From positions 1 to 16,969 of the forward strand of contig CAAFRY010000304.1 of assembly GCA_900765525.1 (NCBI GenBank): a DNA stretch of 16,969 bases, in the 5' to 3' direction. The notes beneath the pieces were generated by a model, which was given only the letters and a program-made list of their open reading frames with translations, was not told the origin of the DNA and did no database searches. This document shows, in pieces, positions 1-7,576 of the stretch. Each line of letters begins with the position of its first letter. The stretch's first letter is position 1. Position numbers and translations under genes: made by a program. This stretch comes from an uncultured Blautia sp. (GTDB taxonomy: Bacteria; Bacillota; Clostridia; Lachnospirales; Lachnospiraceae).

Positions 1-2
1 CC

Positions 3-1049
3 ACCCAAATCCAGTCGGCCCAGATGGACCTGAAAAAAAGCGAATATGAGAGAAAAGCCAAAGAGGTAGAGATGAACCGGCTAAAGGGACAGATTGAAAA
101 TTCTACGGTGAATAGTGAAATGAAGGGTGTAGTGAAATCTGTCAACAATACAGAGGGGCAGAGTAGCATGGATATGTACGGTTCTTCTCAGGCCTTTATG
201 ACTATTCTGGCTACTGGAGAGTATCGTGTGAAGGGTTTGGTAAATGAGCAGAATGTCAGTGAAATCATGGCCGGAGAGAAAGCTATTATCCGCTCCAGAA
301 TCCAGGAGGAACAGGTTTGGACGGGGACTTATACGGCTGTGGATACCAAGAATCCCAACAATAATAACAGCAATATGATGTACGGAACATCTGCTCAGGA
401 TGCGGCCCAGACCACTTCCACTTCTTATCCATTTTATGTGGAGCTGGATTCCTCTCAGGGACTGCTTCTGGGACAGCATGTGTACATAGAGCGGGATACG
501 GGGCTCCAGGACAGGGAAAAGGGTATCTGGCTGAATGCAGCCTTCATTGCAGATGCAGATAAAAAGCCTTATATATGGGTGGAAGCCAAAAATGGAACTT
601 TAGAGAAGCGCACCGTGGTTCTTGGTACTTATGATGAGGAAATGATGCAGTATAAAATTGAAAAAGGGATAAAATCCGATGATTATGTGGCTTATCCCCA
701 GGATTTCTTGAAAGAAGGCATGAAAACCACCCACGATGCTTCCCAGGCCACAGCAGGTTCTTCAGAGGAGCAGATGCCAGTGGAGGAAATGCCGGTAGAG
801 AGTTTGCCGGAGGAGGGAATTTTAGAGGAAGGCGTACCGGAAGAGGGTAGCGCTGAGGAAGCTGCACCAGAGGATACGGAGAGTAATTCTGGCGGAGAGG
901 ATGGACAGCCAGAGGACCAGGTGCTTCCCCAGGAAGGAGAGAATGGAGAGGGACTTGTGTCTGATAGCAATGCTAGCAATGTGAAATCGCTGATTCCCCG
1001 GCAGGAAACAGTTCTTGACAGCCTGAAAGGGGGAGGATTGGCTATATGA
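3..1049 (+). CDS. HlyD/RND-type efflux adaptor, 5'-truncated by window edge
   Basis: The reading frame is already open at base 3 (Thr-Gln-Ile-Gln-Ser-Ala-Gln before the first visible Met at 24), so the true start and N-terminal membrane anchor lie upstream of the window. What remains is the end of a coiled-coil helix, the second lipoyl half (around 'GVVKSVNN'), a beta-barrel portion ('YRVKGLVNEQNVSEIMAGEKAIIRS'-like, roughly bases 225-300) and a membrane-proximal domain ending near 'DDYVAYPQDFLKEGMKT'. This order is that of periplasmic-adaptor-like subunits of ABC exporters. After about base 745 comes an unusual acidic tail of roughly 70 residues built from short Pro-Glu-Glu-Gly-like units, with no recognisable fold. 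Its stop overlaps the start of the next gene (ATGA at 1046-1049), so the two adaptors are translationally coupled. The substrate cannot be read from the sequence. Confidence 0.82.
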   Translation, partial: TQIQSAQMDLKKSEYERKAKEVEMNRLKGQIENSTVNSEMKGVVKSVNNTEGQSSMDMYGSSQAFMTILATGEYRVKGLVNEQNVSEIMAGEKAIIRSRIQEEQVWTGTYTAVDTKNPNNNNSNMMYGTSAQDAAQTTSTSYPFYVELDSSQGLLLGQHVYIERDTGLQDREKGIWLNAAFIADADKKPYIWVEAKNGTLEKRTVVLGTYDEEMMQYKIEKGIKSDDYVAYPQDFLKEGMKTTHDASQATAGSSEEQMPVEEMPVESLPEEGILEEGVPEEGSAEEAAPEDTESNSGGEDGQPEDQVLPQEGENGEGLVSDSNASNVKSLIPRQETVLDSLKGGGLAI

Positions 1050-3106
1050 GAAAAAAACAGGTAAAAGGACTCCTCATCGGACTGGCTGTAGCGGCAGTAG
1101 CAGGGGGAGGTATCTGGTTTGCAGCAGGAAAGCTTAAGGACACCTCTGTGTCCGCTTATGCGGTGACAGACCTTAGCCAGATGGTTTTCGGCAGCACTAC
1201 CTCTTTAGAAGGGAATATTACCTCCAGCGTGTCCCAGGAGGTCCGCCTTATGGATAAGCAGATTGTTTCCAAGGTTTATGTCCAGGAGGGACAGGAGGTA
1301 AAGGAGGGAGACCCTCTTCTGTCTTATGATATGACTCTGGTAAATATTGATTTGGAGATGGAAAAGCTGAGCAAGCAGCAGTTGGAAATCAAGAAAAAAG
1401 GACTGGAAAACGAGCTGGAGAAGCTGGAAAAGGATAAGAAAAAGGCTGTTTCCTCCAAAGGAGAATATGCAGTCCAGCCTTTAGGAAGCAGGGGAAACCG
1501 GTGGAAGGCAGTACCCTTGGCAGCAGCGGAGAATCCGCAGGTTTCAGAAGAGAATCTCCAGCAGGGAGAGGCAGGCGGCCAGGGCAGTACAGAAGGCGGT
1601 GACGCAGGTTCCGGAACGGAGACAGGGGCCAGTCAGGGACATGATAACCAGGGAGAAACTTCCCAAGGAGGAAACGGAGAGAACGGAGACAGCGGAACCG
1701 TACCAGGAGAAGTGCCAGGAGCCGGAGATGGCCAGCCGGGAGCAGGCGGAGACGGAAATCAGGGCGGAACGGGAGACGGACAAGACGGCCAGAATCCGGG
1801 AGAGCCAAATCCTGGCGGCAGCCAGGAAGGAGGAGACCAGGGAGAAGAAGACCCGGATAAAAAGCCGGGGGAAGAAACTCCCCAGGAGCCGCAGGAGCCA
1901 TTAAAGCCTTCCGGAGTTTACAAAAGGCTTTATGGAGATATTACCATAGACCAGGCAGATTTTCCGGAGGATGACGCTGTTATAGAGAATGCCATTCCCT
2001 TTAGAGGAAGCGGTACAAAGGAAGACCCCTACCGTTATCTGTGTACCAAGGGAGTACTGCTGCAGGGTGCCTTTCTCAATTGGGTAGGAGGCTTTGACCA
2101 GGAGGGGCAGAAAACCCTTCAGCCTCAGTATTGTCTTCTGGAAGTTCATGGAGAAGATAAGGAGGAGGGCGTTCTTCTGGCGGCCATGCTGTTGGACGGA
2201 ACGGCTATAGCAGAGCCATTGCAGCCGGATATGTGGTTCCTAACCAGCTTGGGGAAAAACCAGTGGGAAGAACCGGTTCCCCCTGAAGATGAGGAAGTGC
2301 CCGGAGACGGAGAATGGATGGATTTTCCGGAGGATTGGGGAGAGATGATTCCCCAGGATGATATAGTAAGCGGATATTCTAAGGAAGAACTGGAAAAAGC
2401 CATAACCCAGAAAAAACAGGATATTGCCGCTGCTGCTCTGGATTTAAAGGAAGCGGATATTAAGATAAAAAAGGTAGAACAGAAGCTGAAGGACGAAACC
2501 ATAAAGAGTACCATAAACGGCACGGTGAAAAAAGTGGGAGACCCCACCAAAGGAGAGGTGGACGGAGAGCCCTTTATCGTGGTGGAAAGCACAGGCGGAG
2601 CTTATGTCCAAGGAATGGTAAATGAATATCTGCTGTCCAGCCTGCAGCCGGGACAGGTGCTGACAGGTATGGCCTACGAATCGGGAAATGTATTTGAGGC
2701 AGAGATAAAGGAAATTTCTCCTTATCCCAGAGACAATTATTATATGAGCGGCCAGGATATGTCTTTTTATCCCTTTACCGCAGTAATTCCTGAGGGACAA
2801 GGCTTTAAGGAATATGAAATGGTTACCATGGACCTGCCTCAGACAGAGGGAAATATGTCCGGGATTTACATCAGCAGAGAGTTCATACGCTCCAAAGACG
2901 GGCAGGACTATGTGTACAAAGAAGATAAACACCACAGATTGGTAAAACAGCCGGTAAAGACGGGAAAGACTTTCTACGGAAGCACGGTGGAAATCAAGGA
3001 AGGGATTACCCAGGAAGATTATCTGGCATTCCCTTACGGTAAAACGGTAAAAGAAGGCGCAAAGGTAAAGCGGGCCTCTATTGACGAATGGTATAATTCA
3101 TTTTAG
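1046..3106 (+). CDS. HlyD-type efflux adaptor with large hairpin insertion
   Basis: This 686-residue membrane-anchored adaptor presumably links an extracytoplasmic function to the downstream permease. It has one N-terminal membrane helix (about residues 7-27), then a first lipoyl half containing 'KVYVQEGQEVKEGDPLLSYD', and an ascending coiled coil (about 99-136, Lys/Glu-rich). About 300 residues then separate this from the descending coiled coil (about 442-485), the second lipoyl half ('STINGTVKKVGDPTKGE'), the beta barrel and the membrane-proximal domain. The interruption holds a Gly/Gln/Glu/Asn/Pro low-complexity stretch (about 165-290), a compact segment (about 290-405) with a 'GSGTKEDPYRYLC' motif, and a short acidic linker. 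Typical adaptors of this family are about 350-450 residues, so the excess is this insertion. The start is supported by GGGGGAGG at 1029-1036 and by coupling to the preceding stop. The permease follows 15 bases downstream. Confidence 0.85.
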   Translation: MRKKQVKGLLIGLAVAAVAGGGIWFAAGKLKDTSVSAYAVTDLSQMVFGSTTSLEGNITSSVSQEVRLMDKQIVSKVYVQEGQEVKEGDPLLSYDMTLVNIDLEMEKLSKQQLEIKKKGLENELEKLEKDKKKAVSSKGEYAVQPLGSRGNRWKAVPLAAAENPQVSEENLQQGEAGGQGSTEGGDAGSGTETGASQGHDNQGETSQGGNGENGDSGTVPGEVPGAGDGQPGAGGDGNQGGTGDGQDGQNPGEPNPGGSQEGGDQGEEDPDKKPGEETPQEPQEPLKPSGVYKRLYGDITIDQADFPEDDAVIENAIPFRGSGTKEDPYRYLCTKGVLLQGAFLNWVGGFDQEGQKTLQPQYCLLEVHGEDKEEGVLLAAMLLDGTAIAEPLQPDMWFLTSLGKNQWEEPVPPEDEEVPGDGEWMDFPEDWGEMIPQDDIVSGYSKEELEKAITQKKQDIAAAALDLKEADIKIKKVEQKLKDETIKSTINGTVKKVGDPTKGEVDGEPFIVVESTGGAYVQGMVNEYLLSSLQPGQVLTGMAYESGNVFEAEIKEISPYPRDNYYMSGQDMSFYPFTAVIPEGQGFKEYEMVTMDLPQTEGNMSGIYISREFIRSKDGQDYVYKEDKHHRLVKQPVKTGKTFYGSTVEIKEGITQEDYLAFPYGKTVKEGAKVKRASIDEWYNSF

Positions 3107-3121
3107 GAAGGAGGAAACGGG

Positions 3122-4378
3122 ATGATTGAAAACATAAGATTATCGTTCCAGGGTATCTGGGCACATAAGATGCGCTCCTTTCTGACTATGCTGGGAATTA
3201 TTATTGGTATTGCCGCTTTGATTTCTATTGTTTCTACCATAAAGGGAACCAACGAGCAGATTAAGAAAAATCTTATCGGTGAAGGGGATAATGTAATCGA
3301 TATTACCCTTTACGGAAACGGCGGAGAGTACCAGATAGAGTATGAAGGACTGCCCCAGGGAGTTCCGGTGATTTCTCAGGAAAAAAAGGAGGAAATTCTG
3401 GAGCTGGAGGAAGTAGAAAATGCTACCTGTTATCAGATGCGCCAGTATGCAGACGGTATCTATTATCAGAGCAGCAGTCTGGACGGCGGCCAGGTTCTGG
3501 GAATTGATGAGGATTATCTGGACACCTGCGGGTATCAGATAATCCGGGGCAGGGGATTTTCCCAGAAAGATTATGATACATACAAAAAGGTGATTTTAGT
3601 AGATGAGACTGCCAGTGCCAATTTTTTTGAAAAGGGACAGGAAATAGGGAAATCCATTGAAATCAAAGGCGAGCCCTTTACTATTGTTGGAGTGGTGAAA
3701 AAGACAGAAGAATATGAACCGGTGATAAACAACCGGGAGGAATATTACACCTATTACAACAGTAATACAGGGGGAATGATTTTCATGCCCTCTCCGGACT
3801 GGCCCATTGTGTATCAGTTTGACGAGCCTCAGCAAGTATCTGTGAAAGCAGTTTCACCGGAAGCCATGAGTTCTGCAGGGAAGAAGACAGCAGAGCTATT
3901 GAATGAGTCCATTACTTCCGGTAGCAGTAAGTTTGAGTATAAGGCTAAGGACATGATGGAGAAGGCCAAGGGGCTGCAGCAGATTAGCGAAAGTACTAAC
4001 CGGCAGCTCCTATGGATTGCCAGTATTTCGCTTCTGGTAGGAGGAATCGGGGTTATGAACATCATGCTGGTTTCTGTTACAGAACGTACAGGGGAGATAG
4101 GTCTGAAGAAGGCCATCGGAGCCAATAAGAGAAGAATCCTGGCCCAGTTTCTTACAGAAGCCGCTGTGCTTACCAGCATCGGCGGAATTCTGGGAGTGCT
4201 TGCAGGAATTGTTTTGGCTGCCGTGATTTCCAGGATGGCTGCTATGCCTATGGTTATCAGTATACCGGCGGCAGCAGGGGCGGTGGTATTCTCCACGGCT
4301 ATCGGTATTATATTCGGGCTTCTGCCTTCGGTGAAGGCGGCTAATTTAAGTCCTATTGAGGCTCTAAGGAGAATGTAG
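3122..4378 (+). CDS. MacB/FtsX-type ABC transporter permease
   Basis: This 418-residue permease is of the MacB type (type VII ABC, four membrane helices). An N-terminal helix at about 17-38 is followed by a large extracytoplasmic MacB_PCD-like domain (about 40-290). The C-terminal FtsX domain has three helices, at about 297-320, 342-370 and 380-405. The family-typical stretch 'GGIGVMNIMLVSVTERTGEI' followed by 'GLKKAIGANKRRILAQFLTEA' is present and forms the cytoplasmic coupling helix region that contacts the ATPase. The start is preceded by AGGAAGGAGG, and the gene lies 15 bases after the second adaptor, so all three are one transcription unit. No ATPase gene follows, so it is probably upstream of the window. 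MacB-type systems in Gram-positives usually export peptides or drugs or transmit envelope force; which applies here is unknown. Confidence 0.93.
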   Translation: MIENIRLSFQGIWAHKMRSFLTMLGIIIGIAALISIVSTIKGTNEQIKKNLIGEGDNVIDITLYGNGGEYQIEYEGLPQGVPVISQEKKEEILELEEVENATCYQMRQYADGIYYQSSSLDGGQVLGIDEDYLDTCGYQIIRGRGFSQKDYDTYKKVILVDETASANFFEKGQEIGKSIEIKGEPFTIVGVVKKTEEYEPVINNREEYYTYYNSNTGGMIFMPSPDWPIVYQFDEPQQVSVKAVSPEAMSSAGKKTAELLNESITSGSSKFEYKAKDMMEKAKGLQQISESTNRQLLWIASISLLVGGIGVMNIMLVSVTERTGEIGLKKAIGANKRRILAQFLTEAAVLTSIGGILGVLAGIVLAAVISRMAAMPMVISIPAAAGAVVFSTAIGIIFGLLPSVKAANLSPIEALRRM

Positions 4379-4491
4379 GATGAAAAATGTCTGAGAAATG
4401 TGTTTTTCTCCATTGACATGCAGAGGCTGATAGATTGGTGAGACAATAGAAGCATCTGTTTATTCTGCTTTTTGTATAAATTTCCGTATAG

Positions 4492-4520
4492 TTTTGAGGG
4501 GCAAAGTGTGCTATTATAAT
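4492..4520 (+). promoter_or_regulatory. Orphan promoter-like sequence
   Basis: A perfect TATAAT (4515-4520) is preceded at 17 bases by TTTTGA (4492-4497), or at 15 bases by TTGAGG (4494-4499). The -10 is strong and the -35 is weak. It would start transcription near 4527, giving either a leader of about 265 bases for the Rpn-family gene or a short RNA that ends at the stem-loop near 4680. Confidence 0.35.
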
Positions 4521-4562
4521 CACAAAGCATGTATATTTCAACAGCCTTTTGTCCCTCTTTTT
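4496..4562 (+). terminator. Possible terminator of ABC operon (long loop)
   Basis: The left arm GAGGGGCAAA (4496-4505) can pair with TTTGTCCCTC (4548-4557) with one G-T wobble, and the right arm runs directly into TTTTTGTTTT. The 42-base loop is larger than usual for an intrinsic terminator, and it contains a TATAAT sequence, so this assignment is tentative. It sits about 120 bases after the permease stop. Confidence 0.4.
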
Positions 4563-4629
4563 GTTTTAAGAGTGGAACTATCTAAACGGCTCTGACCGTA
4601 TCTGAATTATCTAATAACATATCAAAGGA

Positions 4630-4684
4630 AAGAAATCTCGATGCTTTTATCCCCATAGGAAACGGCAGTGAGGTTTCTTTTTTG
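4630..4684 (+). terminator. Terminator-like stem with T-tract in 4379-4793 gap
   Basis: AAGAAATCTC (4630-4639) pairs with GAGGTTTCTT (4670-4679) with one wobble, and it is followed by a T-run (4678-4683). The loop is 30 bases. Together with the stem at 4496-4557 and a small CCGTA/TACGG hairpin (4708-4720), this is all the structure I see in the 415-base gap, and no coding sequence is evident there. It could terminate a short RNA, or it could act as an attenuator in a leader of the Rpn gene. Confidence 0.4.
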
Positions 4685-4793
4685 TATGGGAGCAGGGTTT
4701 TTGTCTACCGTAGTTTACGGATGGATTTATTATCGCCCTTTATTCTCTCAAAAAGCCTCCTGTCCGAGGAAAGAATGAAAAGGAGGTATTATT

Positions 4794-5825
4794 ATGGGAG
4801 AAATACAGGATGATAGAAAAGAAAGCGGGAAACTATCCGATGGGAAAACTGAATCAGGATATGGAGAAACTGCTGACCGGAGGCGAGAGTCTTCCAGGGT
4901 GAACCGGGTGTATAAATCCCGAATCTTCGCCATGATTTTTCAGGATAAAGAAAAACTGTTGGAATTATACAATGCCATAAGTGGAAAAAATTATACAGAC
5001 CCAGAACTTTTGGAAATCAACACGATGGAGAACGCCATCTATATGAACATGCAGAACGACTTGTCTTTCCTTATCGATGCCAGGCTCTCTCTGTATGAAC
5101 ACCAGTCTACGGTAAATCCCAACCTTCCCTTGCGGTTTTTATGGTATATATCTAAATTGTATATGGGAATGACCCGGAAGATGAATATCTATGGTGCAGA
5201 GAAGGTAGAGATACCGGAGCCCCAGTTCGTAGTGTTTTATAATGGAGTAGAGGAACAGCCAGAGAGAAAGATGCTGCGGCTTTCAGACTTGTACCAGACC
5301 AAGACGAAAGGAAAAGATATGGAAAGAGGCTTAGAGCTTATGGCGGTAATGTACAACGTAAACCGTAGCCATAATAAAGCTCTGATGGAAGCCAGCAGGA
5401 CCTTGAGAGATTATGCGGAGTATGTGTATCGTGTCAGGAAGTATGCAGAAGAGACAACCCTGGAGGAAGCAGTAGAGCGTGCCATCACCGAGTGTATCCG
5501 TGAGGGGATTCTGAAAGATTTTCTGGAGAAGCACAGAGTGGAGGCGAAGAGTGTGAGCATTTTTGAATATGATGAAGAAGAGCATATGAGACAGGAGAGA
5601 GAGCAGTTTTGGAATAAGGGCATGCGGGAAGGCCGCAGACAGGGTATACAAGAAGGACTAGAAATGGCAAAAGCGCAGCTGATGCAGAGTGAGCAGAAAC
5701 TGCTCTGGAATCCGGTACAGAAGAAACTGGAAAAGGGAAAGAGCATTTCCCAGATAGCAGAGGAACTGGAAAGTACGGAGGAAGAAATCCAGAAAGTGAT
5801 AGAGAGGATAAAGCAGAAAGGATAG
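4794..5825 (+). CDS. Rpn-family PD-(D/E)XK nuclease / putative transposase
   Basis: This 343-residue protein is of the Rpn (recombination-promoting nuclease, YhgA-like / PDDEXK_2) type. These are DNA endonucleases that raise recombination and resemble transposases, although many are solitary and of unknown role. The visible core is 'RVYKSRIFAMIFQDKEKLLE' (from about residue 36), 'LYNAISGKNYTDPELL', then Asp89 in 'QNDLSFLID' and the catalytic Glu102-x-Gln104 in 'LYEHQST', which is the E-x-Q form of the PD-(D/E)XK site common in this family. The C-terminal half is charged and helical, with a repeated 'REGRRQGIQEGLE' pattern typical of these proteins. The end ('KSISQIAEELESTEEEIQKV') looks like a small helix-turn-helix. 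The first 35 residues are polar and probably disordered. The start has AGGAGGT (4781-4787). No terminal inverted repeats or partner transposase genes flank it, so mobility is not shown. Confidence 0.85.
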   Translation: MGEIQDDRKESGKLSDGKTESGYGETADRRRESSRVNRVYKSRIFAMIFQDKEKLLELYNAISGKNYTDPELLEINTMENAIYMNMQNDLSFLIDARLSLYEHQSTVNPNLPLRFLWYISKLYMGMTRKMNIYGAEKVEIPEPQFVVFYNGVEEQPERKMLRLSDLYQTKTKGKDMERGLELMAVMYNVNRSHNKALMEASRTLRDYAEYVYRVRKYAEETTLEEAVERAITECIREGILKDFLEKHRVEAKSVSIFEYDEEEHMRQEREQFWNKGMREGRRQGIQEGLEMAKAQLMQSEQKLLWNPVQKKLEKGKSISQIAEELESTEEEIQKVIERIKQKG

Positions 5826-5831
5826 GGCAAA

Positions 5832-5857
5832 CTGCATATCGTTTTAGCTCTATGCAG
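5832..5857. repeat. Short inverted repeat after Rpn gene
   Basis: CTGCATA (5832-5838) and TATGCAG (5851-5857) form a perfect 7-bp stem with a 12-base loop just after the Rpn stop codon. There is no T-tract after it. It may contribute to 3'-end formation together with the larger hairpin that follows. Confidence 0.4.
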
Positions 5858-5878
5858 ATAAGGCAGAAAGGGGGAGAC

Positions 5879-5914
5879 TTGCATTACCGCCAATTCCCAT
5901 TGGTGGTAATGCAA
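5879..5914. terminator. 36-base near-perfect hairpin between convergent genes
   Basis: TTGCATTACCGCCAAT (5879-5894) and ATTGGTGGTAATGCAA (5899-5914) pair over 16 bp with a single G-T wobble around a TCCC loop. It lies between the stops of the convergent Rpn and LUD genes (5825 and 5928), the place of a shared bidirectional terminator. Neither side carries a T-run, so it may instead be a 3'-end stabilising structure, a Rho-assisted stop, or one copy of a dispersed palindromic repeat. Confidence 0.5.
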
Positions 5915-5927
5915 GCATTTGCCTGGC

Positions 5928-6563
5928 TTAGAAACCATATTCCTCCCCAATCAATATGACTGTGATACGTCCGGGATGCATAGAACGGCGGGTGATAACT
6001 GTCTGACAGCAGATACAACTGTCGCTTTGACAGTCAGCACATCTTCCTGTAACAGAACAGGGGGTTTTTGCGCCTACCCGGATACTGTTAGGCGGTGCGG
6101 CTATATTCCGGACTCTGCGGATGCCATCCTCCACTGTAGGAACTACCTTGTTCATACCGGTGATTACCAGCACATGGGCCGGACCCTGGATAAGACAGGC
6201 AACCCGATTACCGTTTCCGTCTACGTTAATCAATTCTCCGTCCAGGGTGATAGCATTGGTACTGGTGAAAAAATAATCTGCAGTGACGATTCTGCCGTAG
6301 AGGGCTCTGGATTCTTCCGGATTTTTGGCAGATTTTCTGTCGATGAAATCATAGGCTCCGGATTGGAGTAAATCCATAATTCCTGTTTCTACAAGGGTTT
6401 CCGAGCCGCCGTTGGTGACTGTGGTTCCCTTGGGAATCAGTGATTTTACAAGCTCCAGGGCCTGGAGTCCGGTTTGGCAGTAATAGCCCTTTATGTTTCT
6501 TTTTTCCAGATTTTTCAGGATGGTTTTTCCTGTGTTCTCATAAGATTGTGATTTGCAGCTCAT
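5928..6563 (-). CDS. LUD-domain protein (LutC/YkgG-like)
   Basis: This 211-residue stand-alone LUD (lactate utilisation, DUF162) protein has features typical of the family: 'IPKGTTVTNGGSETLVETGI' near the N-terminal third, 'LYGRIVTADYFFTSTNAITLDGELINVDGNGNRVACLIQGP' in the middle, and 'VITGMNKVV'. The tail 'TPCSVTGRCADCQSDSCICC' is a cysteine cluster that could bind metal or a cofactor, and it recurs in single-domain clostridial members. An upstream in-frame Met exists at 6596. I place the start at 6563 because GGAGG (6570-6574) sits six bases before it. LutABC homologues act in lactate oxidation, but no lutA or lutB partner is nearby, so the substrate is unknown. The gene is divergent from degV and convergent with the Rpn gene. 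Confidence 0.88.
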   Translation of the reverse strand: MSCKSQSYENTGKTILKNLEKRNIKGYYCQTGLQALELVKSLIPKGTTVTNGGSETLVETGIMDLLQSGAYDFIDRKSAKNPEESRALYGRIVTADYFFTSTNAITLDGELINVDGNGNRVACLIQGPAHVLVITGMNKVVPTVEDGIRRVRNIAAPPNSIRVGAKTPCSVTGRCADCQSDSCICCQTVITRRSMHPGRITVILIGEEYGF

Positions 6564-6624
6564 GACAATCCTCCTTTTTCCTTTTTCTTCTATCATAAAT
6601 CGGCGAAAGGAAAAAGAAAAGTGA

Positions 6625-6653
6625 TTGTATTCACTAAAACTCTATGTTATCAT
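6625..6653 (+). promoter_or_regulatory. Candidate extended -10 promoter for degV-argS
   Basis: TTGTAT (6625-6630) and TATCAT (6648-6653) are separated by 17 bases, and TGT precedes the -10, making an extended TGnTATCAT element. Transcription would start near 6660, about 35 bases upstream of the degV start codon. Confidence 0.5.
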
Positions 6654-6693
6654 TAAAAATAGCGACTTAAAATAGGAAAAGGAGCCGAATACA

Positions 6694-7572
6694 ATGGAAA
6701 AAAAGAGGATTGCGATTGTAACGGACAGCAACAGTGGTATAACGCAGAAAGAGGCACAGGAGCTGGGAATTACCGTTCTTGCCATGCCCTTTTACATTGA
6801 TGAACAGTTGTTTTTAGAGGATATTACCCTGACCCAGGAAGAATTTTACACCCGTCTGGCCCAGGATGCGGATATTTCCACTTCACAGCCTTCCCCTGCG
6901 GATGTAATGGAAACCTGGGAAAGACTGCTGCAAAAGTATGAGAAAGTGGTTCATATACCCATGTCCAGCGGTCTGAGCAATTCCTGCCAGACTGCAATGG
7001 TGCTGGCCAGAGAATTTAAAAACAAAGTTATGGTAGTGGACAACCAGAGAATTTCTGTAACCCAAAGGCAGTCTGTGCTGGATGCCATAGAGCTGGCTAA
7101 AGCCGGAAAGACTGCAGAAGAAATCAAAGAGTATCTGGAGAGAGAGTCCCATGAGTCCAGTATTTATATTACTCTGGAGACTTTAAAATATCTGAAAAAG
7201 GGCGGCAGAATCACACCTGCGGCCGCAGCTCTTGGTACAGTGCTGAATTTAAAGCCAGTGCTTCAGATTCAGGGGGAAAAGCTGGATGCCTTTTCTAAGG
7301 CCAGAGGTAAGAAGCAGGCAAAGAAGACCATGATAAAGGCAATGGAAAAGGATTTGAAAACCCGATTTAAGGACCATCAGCAAAAAGGACTGATGTGTCT
7401 GGAGGCTGCATATACAGGAAATCTGGAGGAGGCCCTGGAGTGGAAGGCAGAACTTGAAAAAACCTTTTCTCCTATGAAGGTTTACATGGCGCCTTTATCT
7501 CTGAGTGTGGCCTGTCATATCGGACAGGGAGCCCTGGCCGTAGCCGTAGCAAAAAAAGTAGAAGTGGAGTAG
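6694..7572 (+). CDS. DegV family fatty-acid-binding protein
   Basis: This 292-residue DegV-domain protein is of normal family length. Members bind a fatty acid, and in Firmicutes the related FakB proteins present acyl chains to the FakA kinase for phospholipid synthesis. Visible landmarks are 'IVTDSNSGI' at the N-terminus, 'TSQPSP' (63-68), 'MSSGLSNSCQTA' (90-101), 'VVDNQRISVTQ' (about 114-124) and 'LKYLKKGGRITPAAA' (about 164-178). These are the phosphate- and carboxylate-proximal loops of the family. No fakA-like kinase is in the window, so assignment as a FakB remains general. The start at 6694 has AAAAGGAG at a suitable distance. argS begins four bases after the stop, so the two genes are probably co-transcribed. 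Confidence 0.93.
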   Translation: MEKKRIAIVTDSNSGITQKEAQELGITVLAMPFYIDEQLFLEDITLTQEEFYTRLAQDADISTSQPSPADVMETWERLLQKYEKVVHIPMSSGLSNSCQTAMVLAREFKNKVMVVDNQRISVTQRQSVLDAIELAKAGKTAEEIKEYLERESHESSIYITLETLKYLKKGGRITPAAAALGTVLNLKPVLQIQGEKLDAFSKARGKKQAKKTMIKAMEKDLKTRFKDHQQKGLMCLEAAYTGNLEEALEWKAELEKTFSPMKVYMAPLSLSVACHIGQGALAVAVAKKVEVE

Positions 7573-7576
7573 ACGT

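Noticed and set aside
1389..1904. Frames on both strands over the low-complexity part of the second adaptor
   Set aside because: Repetitive GGA/GAA-type codons leave all frames open; only the frame joining lipoyl, coiled-coil and barrel segments is sensible.
3829..4530. 233-residue minus-strand frame over the permease gene
   Set aside because: It lies antisense to a clear MacB-type permease, has no ribosome site, and its composition is the mirror of membrane-helix codons.
4794..5825. Insertion-sequence boundaries around the Rpn gene
   Set aside because: I found no matching terminal inverted repeats or target duplications flanking the gene; the nearby hairpins do not pair across it.
5919..6371. 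150-residue plus-strand frame over the LUD gene
   Set aside because: It is antisense to the LUD-domain coding sequence, lacks a ribosome site, and gives Cys/Thr/Gly-rich sequence without a family.
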